Source: Bacillota bacterium | GTDB taxonomy: Bacteria > Bacillota > Bacilli > Paenibacillales > NBRC-103111 | Length of the DNA stretch: 64,000 bases | Direction: 5' to 3' | Assembly: GCA_023388055.1 (NCBI GenBank) | Contig: JAEWGW010000020.1 | Coordinates: 147,382-211,381 of the forward strand | Shown here: positions 9,209 through 18,417 of the stretch, piece by piece | How positions within the stretch are numbered: position 1 is the stretch's first letter | Layout of the letters: each line of letters opens with the position of its first letter | The notes under the pieces: model-generated | Databases searched by the model: none | Seen by the model: the letters and a program-made list of their open reading frames with translations, nothing else | What the model was told of the DNA's origin: nothing | Position numbers and translations under genes: made by a program

Positions 9209-10489
9209 TTACGGCGATTGGCAGATGCCGGTAAACAGGACGGTGCCGTTAGCAGCGGTGATGCTGTACAGGAACGGCCGGTCCAAAACCAACTCAGCAG
9301 CTTCACCTTTGGGCAACCCACTGCCCACCATCAATATTTCTGTAAAAGCGGCTGCTTCCACCCCTTTTTCGTCAATGGCTATGTGGGTATTTTGGGTAAT
9401 TTGGCTGATAAAAACCGAAGTATCGCTCATCACGCTGAAATTCGCCTGGTCTGTAAACGGGGCGTTCATACCCATCGCCTTTAGGGCCTGCACCAGCTCC
9501 AGCTTAGAGCTGTAATCGAATTTGGGCACCTTCAGGTCCAGCTTATATGTGGTTTTTCCCGATGCCGGAAGCAGTGCTCTGGTTTTCTCGGGTGTGGTCA
9601 CCAACTCCTTGATGGAAACCCCCTTATCCGGCAATACGAAGGTCATGGCGCCTCCGTTTTTCAAGCGGAGGGTTGCGGAGGCAAACCGGTCTTCCTTGAT
9701 GTAATCCGCCGTATAATAATTCCTGCTCATAAAAGCCGCGGTCAGCTGCCCCCCTTCCTCCGGATAAAACATTCCCTGGACGGTTTGGCTCTCGTTAAAG
9801 GCATCCAACCATTCATCCTTAAAATCCAACGTATTCAAAAGTGCCATAACCTGCTGGGGGTCAGGCTGGATCGTAGGCGTAATTTGCCCCCCTGTATGCT
9901 CGCGCACCCACTCTCCCATTTTTTTAGCTGTCTCCTTTTGGGCAAAATCCGCTGTATGCAGAGAGGCATAAAAGCTCGCGGACGCCAGCTTCTCGTATTC
10001 CTTCTTAAAGCTGTGCCCTTGCTGGATCCACATGGAGTTGGCTGTTTTGAGCCTGCCGATTTCATTGTCCGTGTGGAGCAGGCGGATGAGCTTGCCCGTG
10101 TCCGCAGCCAGCCTGCTAATGTTCCCAGGACTGTTGCCTCCAAGCAAGGAGAGCATCTCCTTTTGGGTCGCGCCCTCCGCTCCGGAGGTGGCAAGGGCTA
10201 ACGCAACGTACAAGCTGTATGGTGAATAGAGAGTATTGCCCTGCCCCTCACTCAAAATACGGGAAGCAGTAAACATCGAAAATTGCTCCAGGGCGTCCAT
10301 TCCTGCTTGGGACACACGGTTATCCTCCTGAATGCTTCGTTTGGCCTCCACATCCCCAAAAGCAGGGGCAACAAGAGGAGCCGGTTTGGATGAAGGAGCG
10401 TAACCGCAGGAAACAGCGATTGCAAGCAGAGGAGCCAGCAGAAGGCATTTGGTGGAGCTTCGCCAAATAGAAGTTGTCATATCAAACAT
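9209..10489 (-). CDS. Serpin-family protease inhibitor, predicted lipoprotein
   Basis: Serpins trap serine or cysteine proteases by a suicide mechanism. The 426-residue protein has the serpin core: NTLYSPYSLYVALALATSGAEG, NTLDFKDEWLDAFNE, then the hinge and reactive loop (EKGVEAAAFTEILMVGSGLP), and the closing DRPFLYSI...GTVLFTGI. The small-residue hinge GVEAAAF is typical of inhibitory serpins. The N-terminus is a signal peptide ending in LLAIAVSC, a lipobox, so the inhibitor should be anchored outside the membrane. The frame extends to a TTG at 10546 without a ribosome site; the ATG at 10489 leaves a normal signal peptide, and the ATG at 10480 is an alternative. Confidence 0.92.
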   Translation of the reverse strand: MFDMTTSIWRSSTKCLLLAPLLAIAVSCGYAPSSKPAPLVAPAFGDVEAKRSIQEDNRVSQAGMDALEQFSMFTASRILSEGQGNTLYSPYSLYVALALATSGAEGATQKEMLSLLGGNSPGNISRLAADTGKLIRLLHTDNEIGRLKTANSMWIQQGHSFKKEYEKLASASFYASLHTADFAQKETAKKMGEWVREHTGGQITPTIQPDPQQVMALLNTLDFKDEWLDAFNESQTVQGMFYPEEGGQLTAAFMSRNYYTADYIKEDRFASATLRLKNGGAMTFVLPDKGVSIKELVTTPEKTRALLPASGKTTYKLDLKVPKFDYSSKLELVQALKAMGMNAPFTDQANFSVMSDTSVFISQITQNTHIAIDEKGVEAAAFTEILMVGSGLPKGEAAELVLDRPFLYSITAANGTVLFTGICQSP

Positions 10490-10581
10490 CACCGTCCAAT
10501 TTGTCCGTTTCTTACTTGACGATACAGTATCCACATTTGTTGCCAATTGAAGTGAGAATTAAATTTAACGTCATTAAGTTT

Positions 10582-10599
10582 ACATAATATATATTATGT
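10582..10599. promoter_or_regulatory. Perfect 18-bp AT palindrome in the serpin-xerS divergent region
   Basis: ACATAATATATATTATGT is a perfect dyad between the divergently transcribed serpin and recombinase genes. It could be a repressor operator or part of a promoter. No regulator gene is adjacent. Confidence 0.5.
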
Positions 10600-10640
10600 T
10601 TTAATCTTCCCGAACAAAGATAGAAACTTTTCCCTTCCCT

Positions 10641-10677
10641 TGTTATACTTGAACTTAGACAGGTTATCCGGATAACC
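10641..10677 (+). promoter_or_regulatory. Extended -10 promoter and GGTTATCCGGATAACC operator-like palindrome before xerS
   Basis: TG-T-TATACT (10641-10649) reads as an extended -10 element with a poor -35. The perfect 16-bp palindrome GGTTATCCGGATAACC (10662-10677) lies just after the expected transcription start and 17 bp before the ATG, where a bound repressor would block transcription. Confidence 0.6.
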
Positions 10678-10694
10678 CACACGGGGGTGCTCTT

Positions 10695-11792
10695 ATGAAC
10701 ATTATTAAAGCCAAGGACCGCAAGGAGCTGGACAGCCGGCTTCCCGCCATGCCCTGGTACATAGAAAAATTCATCAACTACAAGCTTCCCGACCTCTCCC
10801 CTTCTTCGCTGCTGGAATATGTGCGGGATTATGAGATTTTCCTGAACTGGCTGATGGCCGAAGGGCTGACGGAAGCCTCGGATATCCGGGAGGTTCCCTT
10901 GACTGATCTTGAGAAGCTGCGGATGGATGCCATCGATAACTTCCGCATGTCCCTGGCCACCGGTGTGGGCGGGCATACCAACAGTAAAACCACCATTGTC
11001 CGGAAGCTCTCCTCCCTCCGTTCCTTGTTCCATTACCTCAGCCAGATTGCCGAGGACGAGGACTTCTATCCGCTGTTGAAGCGCAACATTATGGCCAAGG
11101 TGGAGATCAAACGGACTCATAAGCCCAAGGATACCGCGGCCAAGCTGGAGGGCAAGCTGCTGCAGGAGCATGAAATTGCCGAGTTTATTGAATATGTAGC
11201 CCATGGTTACGGGGAGGCGGTTGCCGCCAACAAACAGGCCACTTATTTCCACCAATTGAACAAGGAACGGGATGTGTGCATCATCAGCCTGATTCTGCAT
11301 TCCGGCCTGCGGGTATCCGAGGTGGTAAACCTGAATGCCGACGACCTGGACCTCAAGAAGAAGCTGGCCTATGTCTACCGCAAGGGTAAAAATGACGAAA
11401 CCTTCAAAACTCCGGTTTACTTCCGCCAGCTGGCGGTTCAGCATCTGGAGACCTATCTGGAGCTGAGACCCGCCCGGTATAAGGCGCCGCGGAAGGAAAA
11501 AGCGTTGTTTCTGGCCATTGCCAACGGCAAAAAGGAAGGAGAACGGATGACCAAACGAGCCATCCAGGAGATGGTCATCAAGTACGCCAAACGCTTCGGC
11601 AAACCCTATTTGTCCGTCCACAAGCTTCGACACTCCTTTGCAACGGATTATTATGTCCGTAATGACCTGTACAAAACCCAAGAGCAGCTGGGCCATGCGT
11701 CTCCTGATACGACACAGATTTATGCCCACCTTACGGATAAAACCATGGCGGAGGCCATTGACAGGACCAATGCTGACCCTGCCGGAACATAA
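10695..11792 (+). CDS. xerS: Tyrosine recombinase, XerS-like
   Basis: A 365-residue tyrosine recombinase. The N-terminal core-binding domain (about 10-150) includes MPWYIEKFINYKL and the YEIFLNWL segment characteristic of XerS, the single recombinase that resolves chromosome dimers at difSL in streptococci. The catalytic domain shows Arg in HSGLRVSEVV, the HKLRHSFA box, LGHASPDTT and the nucleophilic Tyr in QIYAHL. It stands alone with its own promoter and terminator, not inside a mobile element, so a chromosomal housekeeping role is more likely than a phage integrase. No dif-like site could be recognised by eye in this window. Confidence 0.85.
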   Translation: MNIIKAKDRKELDSRLPAMPWYIEKFINYKLPDLSPSSLLEYVRDYEIFLNWLMAEGLTEASDIREVPLTDLEKLRMDAIDNFRMSLATGVGGHTNSKTTIVRKLSSLRSLFHYLSQIAEDEDFYPLLKRNIMAKVEIKRTHKPKDTAAKLEGKLLQEHEIAEFIEYVAHGYGEAVAANKQATYFHQLNKERDVCIISLILHSGLRVSEVVNLNADDLDLKKKLAYVYRKGKNDETFKTPVYFRQLAVQHLETYLELRPARYKAPRKEKALFLAIANGKKEGERMTKRAIQEMVIKYAKRFGKPYLSVHKLRHSFATDYYVRNDLYKTQEQLGHASPDTTQIYAHLTDKTMAEAIDRTNADPAGT

Positions 11793-11815
11793 CAACCAGT
11801 TTGCTAAAACGACAA

Positions 11816-11870
11816 AAAGAAGCTTCGCCGGACAGCAGATTCCACTCTTCGGCAAGCTTCTTTATTTTTC
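11816..11870. terminator. Terminator hairpin between xerS and the LysM-CAP gene
   Basis: AGAAGCTT-CGCCG pairs imperfectly with CGGC-AAGCTTCT and is followed by TTATTTTT on the plus strand. A run of A precedes it, so it can act in both directions for the two convergent genes. Confidence 0.75.
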
Positions 11871-11906
11871 GTCATTTATATTTAACGTTCTAAATAATTA
11901 TCCCCA

Positions 11907-12551
11907 TTAAGGATTAATAAACATTTGTGTCCAATAGTACCGGTAGCTGCCCCCGGTGCAGTATCCGACCCCGATTTCGGAGAAATTCGGGCTCAGAATA
12001 TTCTGCCTGTGTCCGGGGCTGTTCATCCAGCTGTCCATCACCGCTTGGGCTGTGGTTTGGCCTGCCGCGATATTTTCCCCGGCTGCGGAGTAGCTGATGT
12101 TGAAGCTTTTCATCATATCGAAGGGACTGCCGTAGGTAGGCGAGGTATGGGAAAAATACCCCTTGTCACGCATATCCGCGGACTTGTAGCGCGCCACCCG
12201 GGCCAGCTGCCAATTGGCGGTTAAGGGCTTCAGACCGTTCTTGGCCCGCTCCACGTTCACCAGGCGGACCACCTCTTCCTCTACGGATTTGGTGGCACTG
12301 AACAGCGGCACTGTTACCTTGTCACCCGGGTAAATCAAATTGGGGTTAGGAAATTGCGGGTTTGCCGAGATAATTTCGGACAGCCCCACCTGATACTTGA
12401 CCGATATTTTCCATAAGCTGTCACCGGGCTGGACTGTGTACACGTCTGTATCCGCAGATGCGGCTTCGGCAGGACGCGGCGCCAGCAGGGTTGCGGGAAG
12501 AACCAGCACAATGGCTAGCAGCAGAACAAGAAGCTTGTTTTTATTGGGCAT
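11907..12551 (-). CDS. Secreted LysM + CAP (SCP/PR1-like) domain protein
   Basis: A 214-residue exported protein. Residues 1-31 are a signal peptide ending in an Ala-rich cleavage site. Residues about 38-82 are a LysM peptidoglycan-binding motif (YTVQPGDSLWKISVKYQVG...NPNLIYPGDKVTVP). Residues about 92-214 are a CAP domain like that of B. subtilis YkwD-type spore and wall proteins (VNVERAKNGLKPL, YFSHTSPTYGSPFDMM, GENIAAGQTTAQAVMDSWMNSPGHRQNIL, EIGVGY). The role is unknown, possibly at the cell wall or spore surface. AAAGGAGAA 6 nt upstream supports the start. Confidence 0.9.
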   Translation of the reverse strand: MPNKNKLLVLLLAIVLVLPATLLAPRPAEAASADTDVYTVQPGDSLWKISVKYQVGLSEIISANPQFPNPNLIYPGDKVTVPLFSATKSVEEEVVRLVNVERAKNGLKPLTANWQLARVARYKSADMRDKGYFSHTSPTYGSPFDMMKSFNISYSAAGENIAAGQTTAQAVMDSWMNSPGHRQNILSPNFSEIGVGYCTGGSYRYYWTQMFINP

Positions 12552-12633
12552 GGGAATTCTCCTTTAACAAAAATGGAATCCTCCCTAATATGCGCCACGC
12601 TTCCTGTTCTTACACGAAGACTCTTCGATGTTC

Positions 12634-13539
12634 TTAAGCAGCCTCTTCTTTCCTGTCTCCTCCTGCCCCCTTCAGCTCGGCCAGCAGGATCCCGCCTAAT
12701 ATAAGAGCCCCGCCCACGAGTGTTTGCCGGCTTAGGCTCTCTCCCCCGATGGCAACTGCTGCAGCCGCAGTAAAAACTGGCTCTGACGCAAAGATAATGG
12801 CCGTGTGAGTAGCTGTGGTAAACCTTTGAAAGTGAGTTTGTGCCCAAAAAGCGAAGGCCGTTGCCAAAACAGCACCGATCAGAAGCGCCCGCAGCACCCG
12901 GAAATCCGTCCATATCGCCGGGGACAATGCCTCCCCGATATTCTCAAAGCAGCCCGCCGCCACTAAATCTAATACCCCCGCCACGGTGATTTGGATGCTT
13001 GCCAGCAAAAAAGGCTGATGCAGCACCGAATATTTGGCGGTGATCAGAATGTGGAGGGCAAAGGCGAAGGAGCCGAACAGTACGATCAGATCCCCCACTT
13101 GCATCGGTTCGTGAATCCTCAGCGACATAATGGCAAGACCAGCCAAGGCAATGCCGGCTCCCGCTCCTGCCGCTACTGAAAGCTTCATCCGGTAAAAAAA
13201 AGCACCGAGTACAGGCACCAGCACGACACATAGGCCGGTGATAAACCCGGTATTAGACGCTGAGGTGAACTGGATGCCCACAGATTGGAACATAAACGCC
13301 AAAAACAGCAGCACACCCATCACAGCCCCGCGGCGCCAAACCGCCCATGTCATCGGCTCCTTGTTTTTCATACAGCTATAGCCAATCCACAGAATGCCAG
13401 CCGCCAACAGGAACCGGACCGCCAAATGGGTCATCACCGGCATAACGGCAACTGCTTCCTTCAAAAACACAAACATGATTCCCCACACAAAGGTGACGGA
13501 AAGCAGCACGGCATCTGCCCAAATAGCATGTTTTCTCAT
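12634..13539 (-). CDS. EamA/DMT-family permease
   Basis: A 301-residue inner-membrane protein with about ten hydrophobic helices in two EamA repeats. The first opens with DAVLLSVTFVWGIMFVFLKEAV. The second includes AFAFWAQTHFQRFTTATHTAIIFASEPVF, the classic EamA repeat signature. Members export amino acids or other small metabolites; the substrate is not predictable here. The start is taken at ATG 13539, since CAGGGGGC lies about 7 nt upstream; the upstream in-frame start at 13563 has no ribosome site. Confidence 0.9.
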   Translation of the reverse strand: MRKHAIWADAVLLSVTFVWGIMFVFLKEAVAVMPVMTHLAVRFLLAAGILWIGYSCMKNKEPMTWAVWRRGAVMGVLLFLAFMFQSVGIQFTSASNTGFITGLCVVLVPVLGAFFYRMKLSVAAGAGAGIALAGLAIMSLRIHEPMQVGDLIVLFGSFAFALHILITAKYSVLHQPFLLASIQITVAGVLDLVAAGCFENIGEALSPAIWTDFRVLRALLIGAVLATAFAFWAQTHFQRFTTATHTAIIFASEPVFTAAAAVAIGGESLSRQTLVGGALILGGILLAELKGAGGDRKEEAA

Positions 13540-13648
13540 GATGCAAGCCCCCTGTTTCCACAAAAAACTCCGTCTTCCCTAACCTGTGTTGGTGAACACA
13601 GACCAAGAAAGCCCGGAGCTGCTGTGTACTTAAATGCAGTATTTCCCG

Positions 13649-14050
13649 TCAGGCATGCTGCCTGATGTATTCGCCGACCTTGCCGTCATTCTTCTGAATA
13701 TGGTTGATCAGCCAGTCCACCAGCGTCCGGTTGAGCTTGATGGTAGTCAGAACAGAGGTCCCCTGCGTGTTCACCTGCTGGAGCAGCTCATCGATAACTT
13801 GCACAAATTCGTCATGCTCCTTCTTATGTACAGCCAGCTCGGGGTATTGGACGCTCTGCATCAGCTTCTCCTCGTCCCGGAAGTGTTCCACTGTATATGC
13901 CTTGAGAAACTCCAGGGTCTCCTGGATTTTTTCCTTCCCCTTCTGGTTGGTGCAGGCCTCCATAAAATCGTTCAACCGGTGCACCAGCTCCTGATGCTGC
14001 TCATCAATCTGTGCGACGCCTACATTATACGTTTCCCGCCATGTGATCAT
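13649..14050 (-). CDS. Bacteriohemerythrin
   Basis: A 133-residue four-helix oxygen-binding protein with a di-iron site. It shows the family ligands: His in DEQHQELV, HFRDEE (His and Glu), HKKEHDEF (two His) and a final LINHIQKND. The opening WRETYNVGVAQIDEQHQ is diagnostic. It is cytosolic and stand-alone, with a proposed role in O2 or iron storage or sensing. The 150 bases between this gene's promoter and the pullulanase stop show nothing distinctive. Confidence 0.93.
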   Translation of the reverse strand: MITWRETYNVGVAQIDEQHQELVHRLNDFMEACTNQKGKEKIQETLEFLKAYTVEHFRDEEKLMQSVQYPELAVHKKEHDEFVQVIDELLQQVNTQGTSVLTTIKLNRTLVDWLINHIQKNDGKVGEYIRQHA

Positions 14051-14200
14051 TGTTTCAGGAATCCCCTCTCGGATTGGAATTGTTAGCTGTACCGGAAATC
14101 AACAAAATTCCGTATATACAGACATTATTTCACAACCTTCCATTCGGATGCCGTAACATTTCTCACCCGGAAGGGAAATTTTTCTTCCATACATCCGGGA

Positions 14201-16189
14201 TTAAGCAGGATAAAAACCGGGTTCCAGAGCGGTAACACCCAGCACAACGGAGCTTAAACCGTGAACCTCCAGCTTTCCTCCCCGGAGCCTGTCGAAGGGG
14301 CCGTGGTTGCCCAAGCCAAACAGCACCGACCAGACGCCGGGAAGCGGAATTTCCACCGTAACCGTATACGGATTGGCGTTGTGCACCACGAAGAGATCCC
14401 GGCAAGGGTCGTGATTGGCATGATTCCGCAGCGTAAAAGCGATACAGCCGTCTACCGCCTGCTCGAATACCAGGGATGAGCGAATCTCATCGGCTGTGCG
14501 CATCCGGAAAGCAGGATGCTCCCGGCGCAATCGGATCAGCCGGCGAATATCGCTGACAGCTGCCTGCTCCCTGGCACAGCGCTCCCAATCCAGCCAGTTG
14601 ACGGAATCGGGGGCCATGTAGCTGTTATGATCGCCGCCCTTGGTCCGGAAGAACTCCTGCCCGGCATGGAGGAACGCCATCCCCTGCGAGGTCATGACCA
14701 CCGCAGAAGCCACCCGATGCCGTCTTTTCCGCCTGTTTTCATCCTCATGTCCGTTGGTCAGGGCGAGCTTATCCCAGAGCGTGTGATTGTCATGGGCCTC
14801 TACATAGGCCACAGACTGCACCGGCTCCAGGGCGAAACCCTTGGTCCGGTCATTATAGGCGATGGCCCCGGCAATCCCCCGCCGGACATCCTGCTCGAAG
14901 CCGGACTGGCCGCCGGCAAAACCGGCTTCCTTCTCCGCGAAGGTGCTCCCCTTCAGTGCATCCCGAAGGTTGTCGTTGAACTGGCCGATGCCGGGCAGCT
15001 CCGCCGCATTGGCCTGGTCCGCCCGGCGCTCGGGGGCCAGCTCCGTCGGCATGATCCAGCCCTCTCCCAGCAGTACGAAGGACGGGTCGATAGCATGAAG
15101 CTGCCTGCGTACCTCATTCATCGTATCCAGATCAAGCAGGCCCATCAGGTCAAAGCGGAATCCGTCCATCCGGTATTCCCTGGCCCAATACAGCACCGAA
15201 TCCACAATCAGCTTGCGCATCATCGGGCGTTCCGACGCGGTGTCGTTGCCGCAGCCGGAGCCGTTGGAGAGGCTGCCGTCAGGTTTATAGCGCATGTAAT
15301 AGCCCGGCACCAGCTTGGACAGGTTGGCCCGGTAGCCGTCATATACATGATTGTAAACCACATCCATGATTACCCGCAGTCCGCGGTCATGGCAGGTTTG
15401 AATCAGGGCTTTCAGCTCCCGGATGCGGGTGGCGGGATCATACGGGTCCAGGGAATAGGAGCCCTCCGGCACATTATAGTTTTTGGGATCATAACCCCAG
15501 TTGTAGCGCTCCAAAGGCGAACGTTCATCCACACTTTCCGTGGCGTAGTCGTAAACCGGCAGCAGTTGGACATGGGTCACGCCCAATCCCGCGATATGGT
15601 CGAAGCCCGTGGGGACTCCGTCAGGTCCTTCCGTTCCGGTTTCACAGGCGCCCACGTAGGTGCCCTTATGCTGTACCCCGGAGGAGGGATGAATAGTCAG
15701 ATCCCGGATATGAACCTCATAAATCACTGCATCCAACGGGTGGACAAAAGTTGGCTTCTCCTCCGTCCAGCGGGAAGGATGGGTGCTCCCCAGATCCAGC
15801 ACCGCACCCCGGTCTCCATTCACCGACACCGCCCGGGCGTAAGGGTCAACCGCCTCATTCCATTGGGTGCCGATCCGCACCCTGAAGGTATACAGCTTGC
15901 CTGCCAGGTCCCCAGGCAGCGACAGACGCCATACCCCCCGGTCCTCCCGGGTCATGGCATGGCTTTCCCCCTGAGCCGAATCCCAGGCCTCATACAGCAT
16001 CACCTGAGCTTCTGCAGCCGTTGGCGCCCACAGCACGAACTCCGCGCAGTCCGGCGTATAACACAAGCCTAAATCATTGCCGTCATAAGCATAAGCCTCG
16101 TCAAATTCCTTCGAAAAAACAGAGAGGCCGCCTGTAATCTCCGGGTCGCCGTATTCAATTGCATAATCCAGTTCCTTTTGAACCGCCAT
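14201..16189 (-). CDS. pulA: Type I pullulanase (GH13)
   Basis: Hydrolyses alpha-1,6 branches in pullulan, limit dextrins or glycogen. It is 662 residues with no signal peptide, so intracellular. Residues about 30-130 form the CBM48-type beta-sandwich (FVLWAPTAAEAQVMLY). The type I hallmark YNWGYDP is present, with the GH13 blocks VIMDVVYNHV, DGFRFDLMG (nucleophile Asp), LLGEGWIM (acid Glu) and YVEAHDNHTLWD. GGCGGAGGC before ATG 16189 supports the start. It probably acts with the maltodextrin uptake and glycosidase operon at 41.9-47.3 kb, though it is not adjacent to it. Confidence 0.95.
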   Translation of the reverse strand: MAVQKELDYAIEYGDPEITGGLSVFSKEFDEAYAYDGNDLGLCYTPDCAEFVLWAPTAAEAQVMLYEAWDSAQGESHAMTREDRGVWRLSLPGDLAGKLYTFRVRIGTQWNEAVDPYARAVSVNGDRGAVLDLGSTHPSRWTEEKPTFVHPLDAVIYEVHIRDLTIHPSSGVQHKGTYVGACETGTEGPDGVPTGFDHIAGLGVTHVQLLPVYDYATESVDERSPLERYNWGYDPKNYNVPEGSYSLDPYDPATRIRELKALIQTCHDRGLRVIMDVVYNHVYDGYRANLSKLVPGYYMRYKPDGSLSNGSGCGNDTASERPMMRKLIVDSVLYWAREYRMDGFRFDLMGLLDLDTMNEVRRQLHAIDPSFVLLGEGWIMPTELAPERRADQANAAELPGIGQFNDNLRDALKGSTFAEKEAGFAGGQSGFEQDVRRGIAGAIAYNDRTKGFALEPVQSVAYVEAHDNHTLWDKLALTNGHEDENRRKRRHRVASAVVMTSQGMAFLHAGQEFFRTKGGDHNSYMAPDSVNWLDWERCAREQAAVSDIRRLIRLRREHPAFRMRTADEIRSSLVFEQAVDGCIAFTLRNHANHDPCRDLFVVHNANPYTVTVEIPLPGVWSVLFGLGNHGPFDRLRGGKLEVHGLSSVVLGVTALEPGFYPA

Positions 16190-16296
16190 GCCTCCGCCTG
16201 CCTTTCCGCTTGAACCTTCACCCGTCCGTAAACCGGGTCTCGTGTCCCCATTATAGGATGATTTGGCAAACCCGGCAACGAAACCGCGGCGAGAGC

Positions 16297-17592
16297 TTAT
16301 TCCTCCGGCTTCGCCTTCAGCCTGTCCACCACCTGGTCCAGCTCCTCCGGCTGCAGCAGCTCTACAGGGGAAAAGTCCTTGTCAAACTTGAAGTCCTCTC
16401 CCTCCAAGAGCACCACATACCGGTTGCCCAGACGGGCAAAATGAACCTTGCTTCCGTAATCGGAGAGTTTGGTTTTGACGAAGGTGTCGCCGATATGGAA
16501 TTTCAGATCCAGCTCCGGCTGGAACTCCACGATCCGCTGCGCCGCCTCCACCACCATTTCGTGGTCCCAGCGCTCCTGCAGCCTGCGTTTGTCACTGTTG
16601 GCCCACAGCTCATAGGCCTGCGCCTCCTGGAGCATATCGGGGCTGGCATTGGCTGCCGGCGTCTCCGGCGCTGCCGGGTATGGTGTATCATCCAGGAAGG
16701 GAATGCCGCTTAAGGTTGGCTCCGGGGCCGGGCCGGCCGCCATAAACGGGAGGTCCTCCCCTTCCCCATCCTCGTCTGCATCCATGGGTACACTCACGGG
16801 CACACCTGCAGCTTCTACCATGCGGATAGCTCTTTCATCGGCAATTTTCACCGGAGCCGATGCTTTAGGCGCCGGAGGGAGCTGATACTTCTGCTCCATA
16901 TATTCCTGAACCAGCCCCAGCACCTGGCTTTGCACCAGCTCCGGCACGGACTGCTCATAGGAAACATAGGCCAGGAATTCCTCGAAGTAGCGGGCATGGG
17001 AGGCCTGATGGATTTTCAGCTCCCCGTACTCCAGCATCCCTTCCTCCGGCATATGGGGATATTGGATGGACTTGATGCTTTTGGCGCTGATGGCCATATC
17101 CACCTGCCCCACCAGACTGTGCTCATCGGTAATCCGGGCAATCTTGGGCTCGAAGTCGCATTTTAAGATGAAGAGGAACGGCTCGTCAAAATATTTGGGC
17201 AGGACTGCCCGGGCCACAATAAATGCCCCGCCGCGCACGGAGCTGGTGCCGATATAGGCGCGGAGAAGATCATCACAGCCGTTGTGGTACTGCTCCCGGT
17301 CACGGGCCTCCCGGCAGCGGGCGATCATATTATAATTGGGATTGCTGCCCAGCTCATAGCCGGGCTCCACCACGAAGGTGCCGATTTTGGTGGGACAGCC
17401 CTCCGTTGGCGCATGCTTTTCCGCCTTGCGCTTCACAATCCGGGCGAATTCCCCGTCCAGAAACCGTTTGATCTCGCTTCTTTCGTATTCCTCCCCGTCA
17501 AGAGTCTTAAAGTGCCGGTAACGCTTATTCTGCTCGGAGGAGCCCTCCGAATGAATCACGAAAAATGACAAAAATTCCACTGAAAAATCCAT
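16297..17592 (-). CDS. DUF3900-like protein
   Basis: A 431-residue soluble protein, opening with VEFLSFFVIHSEGSSEQNKRY, which I associate with DUF3900 proteins of bacilli; function unknown. Residues about 1-230 look like one folded domain. An Ala/Pro-rich linker with an acidic patch (about 240-330) separates it from a C-terminal alpha/beta domain (KFHIGDTFVKTKLSDYGSKVHFARLGNRYVVLLEG). It lies 48 bp after dapB on the same strand and may be cotranscribed with it. Confidence 0.65.
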   Translation of the reverse strand: MDFSVEFLSFFVIHSEGSSEQNKRYRHFKTLDGEEYERSEIKRFLDGEFARIVKRKAEKHAPTEGCPTKIGTFVVEPGYELGSNPNYNMIARCREARDREQYHNGCDDLLRAYIGTSSVRGGAFIVARAVLPKYFDEPFLFILKCDFEPKIARITDEHSLVGQVDMAISAKSIKSIQYPHMPEEGMLEYGELKIHQASHARYFEEFLAYVSYEQSVPELVQSQVLGLVQEYMEQKYQLPPAPKASAPVKIADERAIRMVEAAGVPVSVPMDADEDGEGEDLPFMAAGPAPEPTLSGIPFLDDTPYPAAPETPAANASPDMLQEAQAYELWANSDKRRLQERWDHEMVVEAAQRIVEFQPELDLKFHIGDTFVKTKLSDYGSKVHFARLGNRYVVLLEGEDFKFDKDFSPVELLQPEELDQVVDRLKAKPEE

Positions 17593-17640
17593 CTGTCTGA
17601 TGCTCCCTCTATGTTCGAAATCTGCTCTTTCCCAAAAGCT

Positions 17641-18387
17641 TTACCCGAAAATATCCTCAAGCCCGTACAGTCCTGCCGGACGCTGGCTGATCCATTGAAT
17701 GACCGTAAACACACCCTGGGCGAAGCCCTCCCGGGAATAAACCTTGTGGGAAAGCTCGATCCGTTCGTTCTCCGGAGTGGTAAACAAAACGCTATGTTCC
17801 CCAATGACCTGTCCGGCCCGGATGCTATGCATATGAACCGGTGATTCCACACCTGTCTGCAGAATGGCTTCCCTGATTTTCTTGGCCGTTCCGCTGGGCT
17901 GGTCCTTCTTGAATTTATGGTGGATTTCCGAAACGTCAATGTCCGCATGTTGGCCGAATTCCTCGGCGGCCAGCCGGACCAGCTTCAGAAATTTGTATAC
18001 GCCCATGCTGAAATTGGGACAAATCGCCACCGGCATGGACCGGGAGAGTCCCTCCAGCCGCTCCAGATCCTCTGCGCCAAATCCGGTTGTCGCCACAATC
18101 ACCGGCTTGTGCAGCAGAGCGTAAGCAGGGAAATTATCCTCCATCAGCGCCTTGGCATGGGTGCAGTCGATATAAACATCACAATCATCCTTCGTCGCCA
18201 AGAGATCGCCGGTAATCCGCAGTCCGGTTTCGCCGCTTCCGGTGACCGCACCCAAATCCTGGCCGAGCCACGGGCTGCCGCTGCGTCCGATGACAGCCCC
18301 TGCCGACATGTCCTCCCGCTGTGTCAACAGTCCGGCAATATCCCGGCCCAGCTTACCGGTCGCTCCTACGATACCCACTCTGATCAT
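17641..18387 (-). CDS. dapB: 4-hydroxy-tetrahydrodipicolinate reductase (DapB-like)
   Basis: Reduces 4-hydroxy-tetrahydrodipicolinate with NAD(P)H on the diaminopimelate/lysine route. The 248-residue protein has the Rossmann start GIVGATGKLGRDIA (canonical GRMG is GKLG here), IDCTHAKA, VIVATTGF, NFSMGVYKF and the catalytic block SEIHHKFKKDQPSGTAKKI, where the usual DAPSGTA is DQPSGTA. It is somewhat shorter than the common ~267 residues. It follows a flavodoxin/ferredoxin gene by 30 bp rather than sitting with other lysine genes, so a divergent paralogue is possible. Confidence 0.85.
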   Translation of the reverse strand: MIRVGIVGATGKLGRDIAGLLTQREDMSAGAVIGRSGSPWLGQDLGAVTGSGETGLRITGDLLATKDDCDVYIDCTHAKALMEDNFPAYALLHKPVIVATTGFGAEDLERLEGLSRSMPVAICPNFSMGVYKFLKLVRLAAEEFGQHADIDVSEIHHKFKKDQPSGTAKKIREAILQTGVESPVHMHSIRAGQVIGEHSVLFTTPENERIELSHKVYSREGFAQGVFTVIQWISQRPAGLYGLEDIFG

Positions 18388-18417
18388 TTTACGTCAAAAC
18401 CGCCTTTCATTCATTGG

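Noticed and set aside
10695..11792. Integrase of a genomic island
   Set aside because: No att repeats, phage genes or tRNA target next to it; XerS-like N-terminus and isolated position favour a chromosomal recombinase.
10512..11855. A 447-codon minus-strand open frame opposite xerS
   Set aside because: Antisense shadow; the plus-strand recombinase has all catalytic motifs.
14516..16072. A 518-codon plus-strand open frame opposite pullulanase
   Set aside because: Antisense shadow produced by codon bias; no recognisable domain or ribosome site.
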